Origin: Lachnospiraceae bacterium
GTDB lineage: Bacteria; Bacillota; Clostridia; Lachnospirales; Lachnospiraceae
Reading direction: 5' to 3'
Length of the DNA stretch: 37,275 nucleotides
NCBI GenBank assembly: GCA_028693705.1
Contig: JAQUUX010000029.1
Span: 1 to 37,275 of the forward strand
Below, piece by piece: positions 26,136 to 35,421 of the stretch. Made by a program: the position numbers and the translations under genes. The notes beneath the pieces are model-generated. The model saw nothing but the letters and a program-made list of their open reading frames with translations, searched no databases and had not been told where the DNA came from. Positions within the stretch are counted from its first letter, which is position 1; every line of letters starts with the position of its first letter.

Positions 26136-28643
26136 TTATAAATCTGTTTTTAATTTGGTTACTGTGAATACAAAGAAATCATCTGTAGTGGAGGTTCCTG
26201 CCACGGAGTCAGGTTCCGAAACAGTTAAGGTTGCTGTCAGCTTATAATTTGACAGATCCATATTCTCCGGATTTACTCGTAATAACATCTTACGGTCTGC
26301 TGTTCCATTTCTGATCTCATCTTTTGTAATCGTATAGGCAACTGAATACCCTTCACTTGTCCCGGTCACAGCCTGGGTATTATCAGTCTCATTAAAATAC
26401 AATGACAAATCATTTCCGGTATAGCCAGTGTAGTCAACTGCATTTCCACTCTTTTGTTTTTTTGTAAAGGAATAGGAAACTTTGTATTCATATGCCGACC
26501 ATTTATCGGTTGCGGCATTTTTATCTGTTACCTTATCTAAGATGTCCTGGAAATCAAATTTAACCGTAAATGGAATATTATCAGTTTGATCCGGGTTATC
26601 CGCCTGATGATTGTAAGTGTTAATACCCAGATCCAGATAATCATCTGCAACTACTGCAAATCCAAGTTCATGCGACGGATTTGCATCGATCTCACTGTTA
26701 TAGGTATCCAGCCTGTTGTTACTGCCCATTGGATAATCCTTGTTAGAAGATCGAAGCAGATCAATATAAGCATAATAACTGGTATCTGTCAGTTCTGACA
26801 ATGTTGCACTTGCAAAATTAAATTCCACACTAACAGAAATGGTTGCATTAGCGCTTAACTGCTCGATTTTATATTCCTGTCCGATTTCTTTATAAAAATA
26901 TAATACAGACGGATCCTTCAATGACTGGTAGCTACTCATCTCCCCACCATTTATTTGATAGCGGAAGTTTGTGCCTGTCAGAAAATACACCCTGCTGTTA
27001 TGGCTGTCTCTCAGATACAAGCCAAGTTCCAGATACTTACCATGGTTCTGGCTGTCGATAATACTGCTTCCGGTTTGTTCTCCTTTTCTCTTTTCCACCC
27101 AATACAGGTCTGTACCGGTCAAATTCACTGCAATATTTTCCAGGACAGTTCCGTCTTTTTTCATACTGCCTGTTATTTTCATTTTTGCAGTATCAAAAGC
27201 AATAGTCAGTCCCGGTAACGCCGTTACCGAAAGATCTACATGATTAGATATTACCATTTTGGAAGCAAGCGTAGTATCTATTTGTTCCGCACCATGTATT
27301 GCATACACTTCGTTGCTGGCATCATATACGGAAGGTTTCTCCACCATGATCAGATAACGTTCCACACCTGCATGCTTAAGAGTCATTCCTTCCATATCTG
27401 TATAAACCGGGTCGCCATCAGCATCTATTGCTCCGTTTTCATCCGCCAGATCCTTTATCGGATAATTGGTATATGCGGTTCCGTCACTGCCTATAAAATC
27501 CGTATAAGATATCTGATTTGGCGAACTTTCTGAAACGGTATAATAATATGGCGTATTCCCATGAGTAACATCTATTAACGTCAATCTGGTACCGGGCGTC
27601 AGCTTCTTTGGACTTTCTGCATTAGAGCCTTTCGTCTGTGTCAGATAGAAGGTTTTGTTTACTGTAGTGGCAACACTTTGATTTTTTCTGGCATTTCCAT
27701 ACACATATTCAAATAATAAAGTATAATCACTATCATTTGCCATGATGACACTGCCTTTTACACCATTTGCTTTTATGTCATCTACAGACAAAATTTTGCC
27801 TTCCATGATCCTGCCATGAATATCCAAAGTGATAATCTCCTCGGCAAAAACAGGGAGCACATAAACCTGGGTATGCGTTATTGAATCGTTATCAGACCAG
27901 CTATAAGTAAATGTCAGTTCCGTATATGACATTTTCCCGTCATTTGTCACACCATCATAATTCTGATAAGCATATTGCCATTTATTATTAACTTTTTGTG
28001 CCAGAATACTGCTTTTTGAAGCATCACCTTCCGTTTCAGCTCCTGTAGCCGTATCCACCAGTTTTTTCTTGGTTGTTACATTCAAAATACCCATTGTGGA
28101 AGCGGGTGTACCTGCCGCATTTGTCATAATCTCTGTTAAAGAATCAATGACCTCCTGCACAGTACCGTTTTCCGGCTTATATACAAACATTGGCATGGTT
28201 CTGCCGTCACCGTATGGATAGTCTGCCTGATACGCCTGATCAAACAGCGAAATTGCTTCCGCACTCACATGATAGCTTCCCGTGTAAAGATTGTTATTTG
28301 CTGCAGCCAATGTTTCTTTCGTCTGCGTTACTCTTTCTGACATATAAGCAGCAGTCTTAGCACCTGTAGATAGATCCTCCACATCATTGTCATAGAGAAT
28401 ATGGCATGAAGAACGATATTCGCCATAATTTTGTGAAGCTCTTCTTCCCACATCCACTACCGGAATATTAGACTGATCCGCCCCATAACTTACATTGCTG
28501 TGTAAAATATAAAGCTGTGCATTTTTTGAACGTTCTGTTCCCACATAATTTCCCACAAACAAGCCATATTCATCTCCGGCTTTTTGCGCTGCCGCATAAT
28601 AGGTAAGGGACTGATAATCGTTGGAATCAAACCCCGGGAAGTT
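26136..28643 (-). CDS. Giant surface protein, C-terminal part after an in-frame TAG
   Basis: About 836 codons in the frame of the upstream part, following TAG 28644-28646. A TTG at 28562 is the first listed start-like codon, but there is no convincing ribosome site, and NFPGFDSNDYQSLTYYAAAQ immediately after the TAG reads as ordinary protein. The fragment is rich in Ser, Thr, Asn and Asp and has beta-sandwich-like sequence throughout; I recognise no named domain. It ends FFVFTVTKLKTDL with no LPXTG motif, no terminal hydrophobic segment and no S-layer or choline-binding repeats, so the anchoring mode of the whole protein is unclear. The GGDEF gene starts 12 bp later. Confidence 0.85.
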   Translation of the reverse strand, partial: NFPGFDSNDYQSLTYYAAAQKAGDEYGLFVGNYVGTERSKNAQLYILHSNVSYGADQSNIPVVDVGRRASQNYGEYRSSCHILYDNDVEDLSTGAKTAAYMSERVTQTKETLAAANNNLYTGSYHVSAEAISLFDQAYQADYPYGDGRTMPMFVYKPENGTVQEVIDSLTEIMTNAAGTPASTMGILNVTTKKKLVDTATGAETEGDASKSSILAQKVNNKWQYAYQNYDGVTNDGKMSYTELTFTYSWSDNDSITHTQVYVLPVFAEEIITLDIHGRIMEGKILSVDDIKANGVKGSVIMANDSDYTLLFEYVYGNARKNQSVATTVNKTFYLTQTKGSNAESPKKLTPGTRLTLIDVTHGNTPYYYTVSESSPNQISYTDFIGSDGTAYTNYPIKDLADENGAIDADGDPVYTDMEGMTLKHAGVERYLIMVEKPSVYDASNEVYAIHGAEQIDTTLASKMVISNHVDLSVTALPGLTIAFDTAKMKITGSMKKDGTVLENIAVNLTGTDLYWVEKRKGEQTGSSIIDSQNHGKYLELGLYLRDSHNSRVYFLTGTNFRYQINGGEMSSYQSLKDPSVLYFYKEIGQEYKIEQLSANATISVSVEFNFASATLSELTDTSYYAYIDLLRSSNKDYPMGSNNRLDTYNSEIDANPSHELGFAVVADDYLDLGINTYNHQADNPDQTDNIPFTVKFDFQDILDKVTDKNAATDKWSAYEYKVSYSFTKKQKSGNAVDYTGYTGNDLSLYFNETDNTQAVTGTSEGYSVAYTITKDEIRNGTADRKMLLRVNPENMDLSNYKLTATLTVSEPDSVAGTSTTDDFFVFTVTKLKTDL

Positions 28644-31600
28644 CTATAGTTTAAGATCTTTTCCCACCAGCTTCACATCGGCCTGTCCGCTTTCTGTCAT
28701 ACCAATTACATTGTCAGTCAGCTGAATATTATCATTATAAAACAAGCCTTTGGAATTATCATATTCTCTGCCAAGCAAACCGCCAACAGCATAGCTGCCA
28801 TCCGTTAACGTATTGTTTAGTAATGAATTTTCAGAAGTTTCTGCTGTAATGGTGTTGTTCTTAACCTGTGCTCCATAAACACGCACACTGTTACCTGTAC
28901 CCGACGTCACCATCGTACCAATCACACCGCCAACAGAGGTTCCTCTTGTTTCGGACGGTTTCACCACACTGCCTTTTATAGTACAGCCGGTGACCAGCAG
29001 TCCATTTAACCTGACGATTCCATTACTGGTCACATCACCCAGGACACCTCCGGCATTCCTACCGTTTATCACAAGGTTATTAATTTTATTTTCTGTCTGG
29101 TCTGTGAAATCGTTTAACGCCAGGGCCGAACTATATACTCTGCCTGCAAAACCACCTGCATTATCATCACTGGTAATGCTGCCCGCACTTGCATCTCCCG
29201 TACCGGTGGCTTCTATTAAGATTCCTTTCAGACGTACTTCGCTATTGATGTAGCCAAAGGCTCCACCAGCCTGTTTTCCGGTAACAGAAGGATTGGTAAT
29301 CGTAAGACCGTTGTAATAATCTCCGGTTAATGCTTTTACTGTGTTTCCGGCATAGCCCATAAATCCACCGGCTGCAACAATATGTCCCTGATTTGTCTTT
29401 ACATTTTCACCTGTCATAGGAACACTTATCTTTGGATTTACAATGGAAATCGTATTGTTTAAAGTAACTGCACCCCTGCTGTATCCAATCATGCCACCGG
29501 CTGCAACCGTACCATTGCCATAATCAATAGAATTTCGGTCTCCGCGCACGGTTACCTTATTTACAATACAGGTATCCAATGCCAGTGCTCCGGTATTTCC
29601 TCCCAGAATACCGCCAGCTCCATTGTCCCTGTTTTTGTCCGAACGTGCTGTAATCAGGCAGCTGTCGGTTCCGGTTCCCAGCACTGTGACGTTGGTGAGG
29701 GAAAGATTATGAGCATTTAACCCAATCACACCACCCTGCGTACTGGATCCTGAACCTGTTGTTTCTGATATGGTAACATCCCTAACAATAACATCCTGTA
29801 TTCTACTATTTCGAACAGTTCTGCATTCTCCGATCATACCGCCGGCATTATTAAAACTTTCAATAGAGGATTCACTAACAGTAGGCATAGCAGCAGCCAC
29901 AAGTGTTGTTCCTGTAATCGTTACGGCGATTCTATTCTCTCCAAGCAGACCTCCTGCCTGCCAGTACCCATGTACCTTTGTGTTTCTACAATATGAATCT
30001 GTCATAGAGATTGGCGTTGCCTGTACTGCGGTATTTGCTGTTCCGGTTGCTGCAAATCCCAATAATCCGGCAGCATTTCCATTTGTAGAATGAAGATCCA
30101 AATAGGATACTCCCGCATTTTTGATTGTAACCATAGGCATATCCACATTATTGATTGCAATTTCGGATCCCTGCTGACCAATCAGACCACCACCGGAACC
30201 GGTTCCTTTTAACACCACACTACTGCCGGGTATACCGGTAAGCGTACAGGAATCCAGCGTTAGTGCTACATCTCCCCGCACATATCCGATCATTCCGCCA
30301 AACATACTGACTCCATTCTGACCGGCTCCTGTTGTACCAATAGCAAAGGAATTGTCCTCTCTGATGTCTTTCAGTCCAAACTGACCACCAATCATAATAC
30401 CGGCAATACCACCTGCACTGACTGACACATATCCATTGGCCCCACCAATATTACCCGAAAGACGCATATTTTCAATATGATAACTGCCTGCTTTTGAATA
30501 AATATCATTATGAACAGCACCGCCATGGGTAGTACCCTGTCCATTTAAGACAGGGAACAGCCCTGCATATTTCACACTCGAAGTATCTGATGCAAGTGCT
30601 TTTCTATTCAGATCCAATCTGATAATTGCATTATTACCGTAGAAATCACCTCTGAATACACTGCCGTTCATTTGATCTCCGTCATTAGTTCCCGTCTGAT
30701 AAATAGCTCCGATTCCTCTGAAACTGTCACCAAATACACGCATATCATATGAACTGCCGGTGAGATTATAATTAGTCCGATAAACTGTTCCATTTAGCGG
30801 AATATAAGTATTCCAAATAGACCAAAGATCTGTGGCTCCATTTGTCACAGCGTAATTGGTAAAATCTCCTGTCAAGGTCATATAGTTATAAATGAAAGGA
30901 TAGGCATAAGCACGATCAGCGTTGGTGTCTGCATAGCCCATACAATTGTCATTTCGTGCTGCACTGACATAATCAGATGTTGTGCTGGTACAATTACCAA
31001 TATTTGAATATGCTGCCTTTCTGGATCTGGAAAGTTCTGTATAGCCACCACCATATGCCCCGGCAGAGGGTGAGACAGACAGTGAATCTGAATTCAATGC
31101 CATTGCCATTACCATCAGTGCAGCATTCCCCGGAAGCGTTACATCAGTTTTTTGATAATCCAGCCCATCCGCTGTAACTGATGATGTTCCGCTTGCAGAC
31201 ATCTTTCCTTGTGCTGATAACCAGTCACCATTGATAATATTATAATTTTTGCACAGAAGAATATTTCCTGCGCTCCAGTTAATATCAGTTAATACACCAT
31301 CTGTGCCATTCGTTCCCTGCCACAATGGTTTGTCGGTATTTCCACTATTCTCATATAAGATATATCCATCCTCAACACGTCCTGCCAAAGCACCAATCCG
31401 AAGATAATTTGCCCCGCTGGTGGCATTCAATATATCTCCGCCGGCAGTCAGTAAACGGACTCCCGCCAGATTATCACCGGAAACATTTCTCAGAATCAGG
31501 CTACCCTTTTGCAACGTTCCCGCATAACCTCCGGCAATTACTGCATTACTCTGCAAACGGACCGGCCCGGATACCGTTACATTATCAACAATATTGTCAC

Positions 31601-34600
31601 CGCCTGTGATGTAAGCAAACACACCTCCAAAGGTTCCGTTTACCCTGGTCGCACTTTGCTTTGCACCGGTATCCGCATTAGCCGCAGCTTCTGCCGGTAT
31701 ATTGATTGTGATATCTTTCACAACTGCACCCTTGGCATATTGAATAAATCCATAGGTTGGCAGAATCTGATTTGTTGCATTTTTGGACGGTAATGTAATG
31801 CTATAATTGCCGCCATCAGTCTTTCTACCATACCACACACCGGTAAATGGTCTCTCAGCCGTACCAAATCCGGTAAAATCGCCTGCGATAACCCCATAGT
31901 TACCACCTGTAATAACAGATAAATCGATATCTGCAGTCAGCATATAATACGCTCTGCTCATCTGCAACGGCGTTGGAAATCCTGCGTTTCCAATGGCCAC
32001 GGCAGGGTGTGTTCCATCACAGAAAGCAGCATCTGAACCAATAGCATTTACCTGCCAATTGGTATAATTTTTAGCATTTACCGTTTCTGAAGGTTCGTTC
32101 AGATACCGGTAAAGCGTTAAAAACTGCTGCATGGTACCAATCCGATATGGATCCTCATAAGTACCACAACCTGTTGTGATATCTCCTGCCTTTGGGTTTA
32201 CCTCAATTTGTTTTACGCCTCTTACGTAAGGCAGATAGTTGCCCGGTGTAATAGCCAGATCCGTTATTACAAATTGTGTGGTATCCTCATACTCTGTGCT
32301 GCCATCGAGTTCACTGCCAAATGTAACATCATCATTTGTATGTCCATCTTCATAGGTAAACCAATGAATACCGGAGCCACGATTTGCGTTGGTATCATCC
32401 GTATAAGTATAAGAATTTAAAAAAGAAGCATATTGAAATACATCTCCATTGTGTGAAACACCACCGGCAATTCCAGCAGCACCCACATCGGCAATCTTCA
32501 TATTCCTAAAAGTAAGTACCAGATCTGTTGCTGTAGCAGAGCCAGCTGACCCGATTAATGCAGCAGCAGCTTTTGTACTTCCACCATTAGAATACCCTGT
32601 CATTCCGATACCGGTAAACGTTGCTGTTCCGCCTGGAATACTGGATATTAATAATCCGCTGCCATCATTTGTATATCCGTCTAAAAACAGATTTCTTAAA
32701 GTAATATCAGTAAATGTACCGCCTGCCACTGCCCCGTTTACCAAAGCACCGCTGGTAGCTCCGTCAAGGCATACCGCTGTTCCTGCAAACGTAAGACCGG
32801 TCACTGTTAATGTACCGGCTGGTTTCCAAAGCAGACCACTTTGCAATCTGTAATGTTCACTGGTATTCACATGGTTTGGAAGTTTCCAATCCCGCATAGA
32901 TGCATTGCCTGTTGTTTTAGAACCAAAAGTTACAACTGCTCCCGTTCCATTTATCGTTCCGTTACTAATACCCGGAACCGGATAAAAGCTGATACCTGAT
33001 ACATTCAGATTTCCGGATAAGGTAATCGTTTCATTTGCAAATGCAGGAATTGTTTCTCCTGTATAATACTTCTTAAAAGTATCACGAACAACACCGCTTT
33101 TTGCATAATGTACCGCATCCCACAGGAGTACCTTACCGGTAGTGTCCAGCACATTTCCTGCGATTCGGCTATTTTCGTTTACAATGCTGTTTCCGGAGAC
33201 ATCTGTACTTTCTACTGTTTGAAACAAATCATAAAAGTACATGGTCTCACCATTGGTGATGCCGGAAAGAGACGCTACTTTATTTTCATAATGGTAAGCC
33301 GGGAAATTTGCTGCCGAACTATGGATGGATACGATACCGGAAGCTATTTTATTATTATCAGCAAAGGTTTTCCCTGCAATTTCATCAAAGTATGCCCCTG
33401 GCGTATTTACAACACAGCCCGATGCATCATAATCGATTACTTCCAATACAAGATCCTGTGCATTTTGTACCAAAAGTGCGCAGTTAGATTTAGCAGTATT
33501 GGCATTTACAGTTAAATGATCCAGTTTCACATCATTCATGATCAATCTGGAACCGCCGTTTTGATTGCTGGCAGATCCGATTAACACGCCAAAGGTTCCT
33601 CTGGAGGCATTATAGCTTGTATCTGTCTTTACCGTTACATGATTAAGAATACCGTCTGTCTGTTCCCACTTCTTCCCTAAAAAGCCTCCAAGATCCCCTG
33701 ATGCCGTACTTGTCAGACTACCGCCAAGGGTTATATTTTCCAACTTTACATTTGCATTTTTCAAAGATGTAATAAAGCCGCTGTAGTTTCCTGCAGTGCC
33801 GGCATTGATTACAGCTCCTAAAGTAATATCAGATGCCTGCAACGCAAATTTTGTGGAAGATCCGGCATCTTCTTTTGCCAGTACACCACCACATTCATTA
33901 ATGTCGGACATAATAACTTCGGTGGCAAAATTCTGTAATGACAAACCGGTTCCCTTGGTCTGATATGCCAGACCTCCTGCTTTATTCGTAAGCGTAATCT
34001 CGCCCTGCAAGATGAGATTCTTAAATACTCCCGAATCACCGTTTCCACTGCCTGCAATCGTTGAAAATAATCCCAGGTTATCCTGTCTGTTTGCTATCGT
34101 CTTTGTAATGGTAACTGTCCGTGCAGTGCCTTGCATGCTTCCGGAAAATGCCTTATCTGCACTTTCCGAATCATTTCTATTCAAAGTGACAATACCGGTT
34201 TTGGTATAAGATAAATCAATGGTCTGATTTTCAGATCCTGCCGGTGCTACAGTATAGGAACCGGCTAACAAAGCAGACACCTCTGCATTACCAAAAGCGG
34301 TCCGGCCAAAATTCCCCTGAGAATTTAAAGCAATGGCAAGACATATAAAATCAGCCGCAGACGTTAACGTGAATCCACTGCCTCCAACTGTATGATTTAT
34401 TCTACCTACTCCGGCAAGTGTTCCATCACCTATCAATTTGCCGCTGCCTTCTGACATATTTCTAAAAATGCCACCATAGTTTCCAACTTCATCCAGAGAT
34501 GATGATGTAACTGAGTTTAACTGGCTATTTCCATTGCCGGTCTCTCCGACTTCACTAAGATAAACCAGCGCTTCACTTTGCTTTCCAATAATACTGCCTT

Positions 34601-34835
34601 TTGTTGTGCCAGTGGCATCCTGTGTGATAGAAATGTTACCTGACAGTTCCACTGCACTGCCAGCCCCCACGGAACCGATTAATCCACCGGCAGATTCACT
34701 TCCTGCTACACCTGTAGCTACTGTAGGCTGCTTTAATAAAGCCCTGGTATTACTGCCTTCTACAGCCCCCAGAATACCACCACCATTTTTACCGGAGATC
34801 ACTGCCTGTGAATATACAGACACTGGTCCAGCTTC
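28644..34835 (-). CDS. Giant surface protein, central GLUG-repeat beta-helix part
   Basis: About 2,060 codons of repeat protein. Segments of the GLUG type recur: GGGILGAVEGS, AGGLIGSVGAG, AGGYAGTLQKG, AGGIAGIMIGG, FGGMIGYVRGD, GGGLIGQQGS, AGGLLGENR, AGGMIGECR, AGGILGGNTGA, AGGFMGYAGN, AGGAFGYINSE, AGGFAGRVYSS, AGGVLGDVTSN, VGGVIGTMV and VGGLLGREYD, spaced roughly 40-70 residues apart and densest in the C-terminal third. This suggests a long parallel beta-helix fibre as in many secreted adhesins. The frame opens at about 34,845, just past a frameshift from the signal-peptide-bearing fragment, and closes at TAG 28644-28646. Confidence 0.9.
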   Translation of the reverse strand, partial: EAGPVSVYSQAVISGKNGGGILGAVEGSNTRALLKQPTVATGVAGSESAGGLIGSVGAGSAVELSGNISITQDATGTTKGSIIGKQSEALVYLSEVGETGNGNSQLNSVTSSSLDEVGNYGGIFRNMSEGSGKLIGDGTLAGVGRINHTVGGSGFTLTSAADFICLAIALNSQGNFGRTAFGNAEVSALLAGSYTVAPAGSENQTIDLSYTKTGIVTLNRNDSESADKAFSGSMQGTARTVTITKTIANRQDNLGLFSTIAGSGNGDSGVFKNLILQGEITLTNKAGGLAYQTKGTGLSLQNFATEVIMSDINECGGVLAKEDAGSSTKFALQASDITLGAVINAGTAGNYSGFITSLKNANVKLENITLGGSLTSTASGDLGGFLGKKWEQTDGILNHVTVKTDTSYNASRGTFGVLIGSASNQNGGSRLIMNDVKLDHLTVNANTAKSNCALLVQNAQDLVLEVIDYDASGCVVNTPGAYFDEIAGKTFADNNKIASGIVSIHSSAANFPAYHYENKVASLSGITNGETMYFYDLFQTVESTDVSGNSIVNENSRIAGNVLDTTGKVLLWDAVHYAKSGVVRDTFKKYYTGETIPAFANETITLSGNLNVSGISFYPVPGISNGTINGTGAVVTFGSKTTGNASMRDWKLPNHVNTSEHYRLQSGLLWKPAGTLTVTGLTFAGTAVCLDGATSGALVNGAVAGGTFTDITLRNLFLDGYTNDGSGLLISSIPGGTATFTGIGMTGYSNGGSTKAAAALIGSAGSATATDLVLTFRNMKIADVGAAGIAGGVSHNGDVFQYASFLNSYTYTDDTNANRGSGIHWFTYEDGHTNDDVTFGSELDGSTEYEDTTQFVITDLAITPGNYLPYVRGVKQIEVNPKAGDITTGCGTYEDPYRIGTMQQFLTLYRYLNEPSETVNAKNYTNWQVNAIGSDAAFCDGTHPAVAIGNAGFPTPLQMSRAYYMLTADIDLSVITGGNYGVIAGDFTGFGTAERPFTGVWYGRKTDGGNYSITLPSKNATNQILPTYGFIQYAKGAVVKDITINIPAEAAANADTGAKQSATRVNGTFGGVFAYITGGDNIVDNVTVSGPVRLQSNAVIAGGYAGTLQKGSLILRNVSGDNLAGVRLLTAGGDILNATSGANYLRIGALAGRVEDGYILYENSGNTDKPLWQGTNGTDGVLTDINWSAGNILLCKNYNIINGDWLSAQGKMSASGTSSVTADGLDYQKTDVTLPGNAALMVMAMALNSDSLSVSPSAGAYGGGYTELSRSRKAAYSNIGNCTSTTSDYVSAARNDNCMGYADTNADRAYAYPFIYNYMTLTGDFTNYAVTNGATDLWSIWNTYIPLNGTVYRTNYNLTGSSYDMRVFGDSFRGIGAIYQTGTNDGDQMNGSVFRGDFYGNNAIIRLDLNRKALASDTSSVKYAGLFPVLNGQGTTHGGAVHNDIYSKAGSYHIENMRLSGNIGGANGYVSVSAGGIAGIMIGGQFGLKDIREDNSFAIGTTGAGQNGVSMFGGMIGYVRGDVALTLDSCTLTGIPGSSVVLKGTGSGGGLIGQQGSEIAINNVDMPMVTIKNAGVSYLDLHSTNGNAAGLLGFAATGTANTAVQATPISMTDSYCRNTKVHGYWQAGGLLGENRIAVTITGTTLVAAAMPTVSESSIESFNNAGGMIGECRTVRNSRIQDVIVRDVTISETTGSGSSTQGGVIGLNAHNLSLTNVTVLGTGTDSCLITARSDKNRDNGAGGILGGNTGALALDTCIVNKVTVRGDRNSIDYGNGTVAAGGMIGYSRGAVTLNNTISIVNPKISVPMTGENVKTNQGHIVAAGGFMGYAGNTVKALTGDYYNGLTITNPSVTGKQAGGAFGYINSEVRLKGILIEATGTGDASAGSITSDDNAGGFAGRVYSSALALNDFTDQTENKINNLVINGRNAGGVLGDVTSNGIVRLNGLLVTGCTIKGSVVKPSETRGTSVGGVIGTMVTSGTGNSVRVYGAQVKNNTITAETSENSLLNNTLTDGSYAVGGLLGREYDNSKGLFYNDNIQLTDNVIGMTESGQADVKLVGKDLKL

Positions 34836-35407
34836 CAGATATTATCTGCAGTACCGGGCTGCGCAATCTGAAAAGTAACCCCTGCAAAGTCTGACTGACT
34901 GCATAATTGCTGCAAAATGGTAAAATCCTTCTCATAAGAGATAATATAGGTTTTCCCGCTTTCATAATCTGCAATGTCAGGGCTCAGATTAGAATCTGCC
35001 TCTAAAGTCATGAGCTGTCCCTGCGTTAATAAAGCAATTTCTTCCGGCGTCAGTGTTTCTGATTCCGATGTTTCTTCTGTTTCTATCGTTTCTATCGTTT
35101 CAGAACTTTCTGAGTTTTCTGTACTTTCTGTGGTTTCAGATGTTTCCGAAGTTTCTGTGGTTTCAGAAGTTTCTGTACTCTCTGTTGTTTCATTGGTTTC
35201 CGCCGACTCGGAGGATTGTGCCGTTTCCTGTATGTTTTTTGTTTCTTCCTGCTGCTTCGTCTCACTGGTTACTGTCAAGGCATCTTCTTGACCAGTTTGG
35301 TCAACAGTTGTGACGTCTGCTACCATAAAGTTATGTTCCAAGCCAGTATTCCATATTAAACATACGCTCAGTACCAACGCGACGGTACGCTTCCACCTGT
35401 TTCTCAT
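34799..35407 (-). CDS. Giant surface protein, N-terminal part (signal peptide and stalk), frameshifted
   Basis: ATG 35407 with AAAGG upstream begins MRNRWKRTVALVLSVCLIW, a typical signal peptide. A Ser/Glu/Thr-rich stalk (about 55-115) and a short globular start (SGKTYIISYEKDFTILQQLC...FQIAQPGTADNIW) follow. The frame then runs out at CLYIHRQ-stop (34799), while the long GLUG frame overlaps it from about 34,845 with LEAGPVSVYSQ. NIWKL in this frame followed by EAGPVSVYS in the other would be natural, which a 7-bp deletion of one copy of a GGAAGCT duplication (near 34,831-34,838) would explain; any single-base change of the same sign is equally possible. Confidence 0.85.
   Translation of the reverse strand: MRNRWKRTVALVLSVCLIWNTGLEHNFMVADVTTVDQTGQEDALTVTSETKQQEETKNIQETAQSSESAETNETTESTETSETTETSETSETTESTENSESSETIETIETEETSESETLTPEEIALLTQGQLMTLEADSNLSPDIADYESGKTYIISYEKDFTILQQLCSQSDFAGVTFQIAQPGTADNIWKLDQCLYIHRQ
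35055..35215 (-). repeat. Ser/Glu/Thr low-complexity repeat in the giant protein stalk
   Basis: Irregular SETTET, SETTES and ESTENS units, encoded on the minus strand and visible on the plus strand as recurring gtttctgtgg/gtttcagaag steps. It is placed just after the signal peptide as in the fimbrial gene at 4200-4350; the two tracts resemble each other in DNA as well as protein. Confidence 0.75.
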
Positions 35408-35421
35408 GTTTCCAAACCTTT

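Noticed and set aside
28990..34209. Plus-strand open frames of 60-135 codons inside the giant surface gene
   Set aside because: They are shadows of a long repetitive minus-strand gene: no ribosome sites, biased composition mirroring the Gly/Thr-rich coding strand, and no recognisable protein features.
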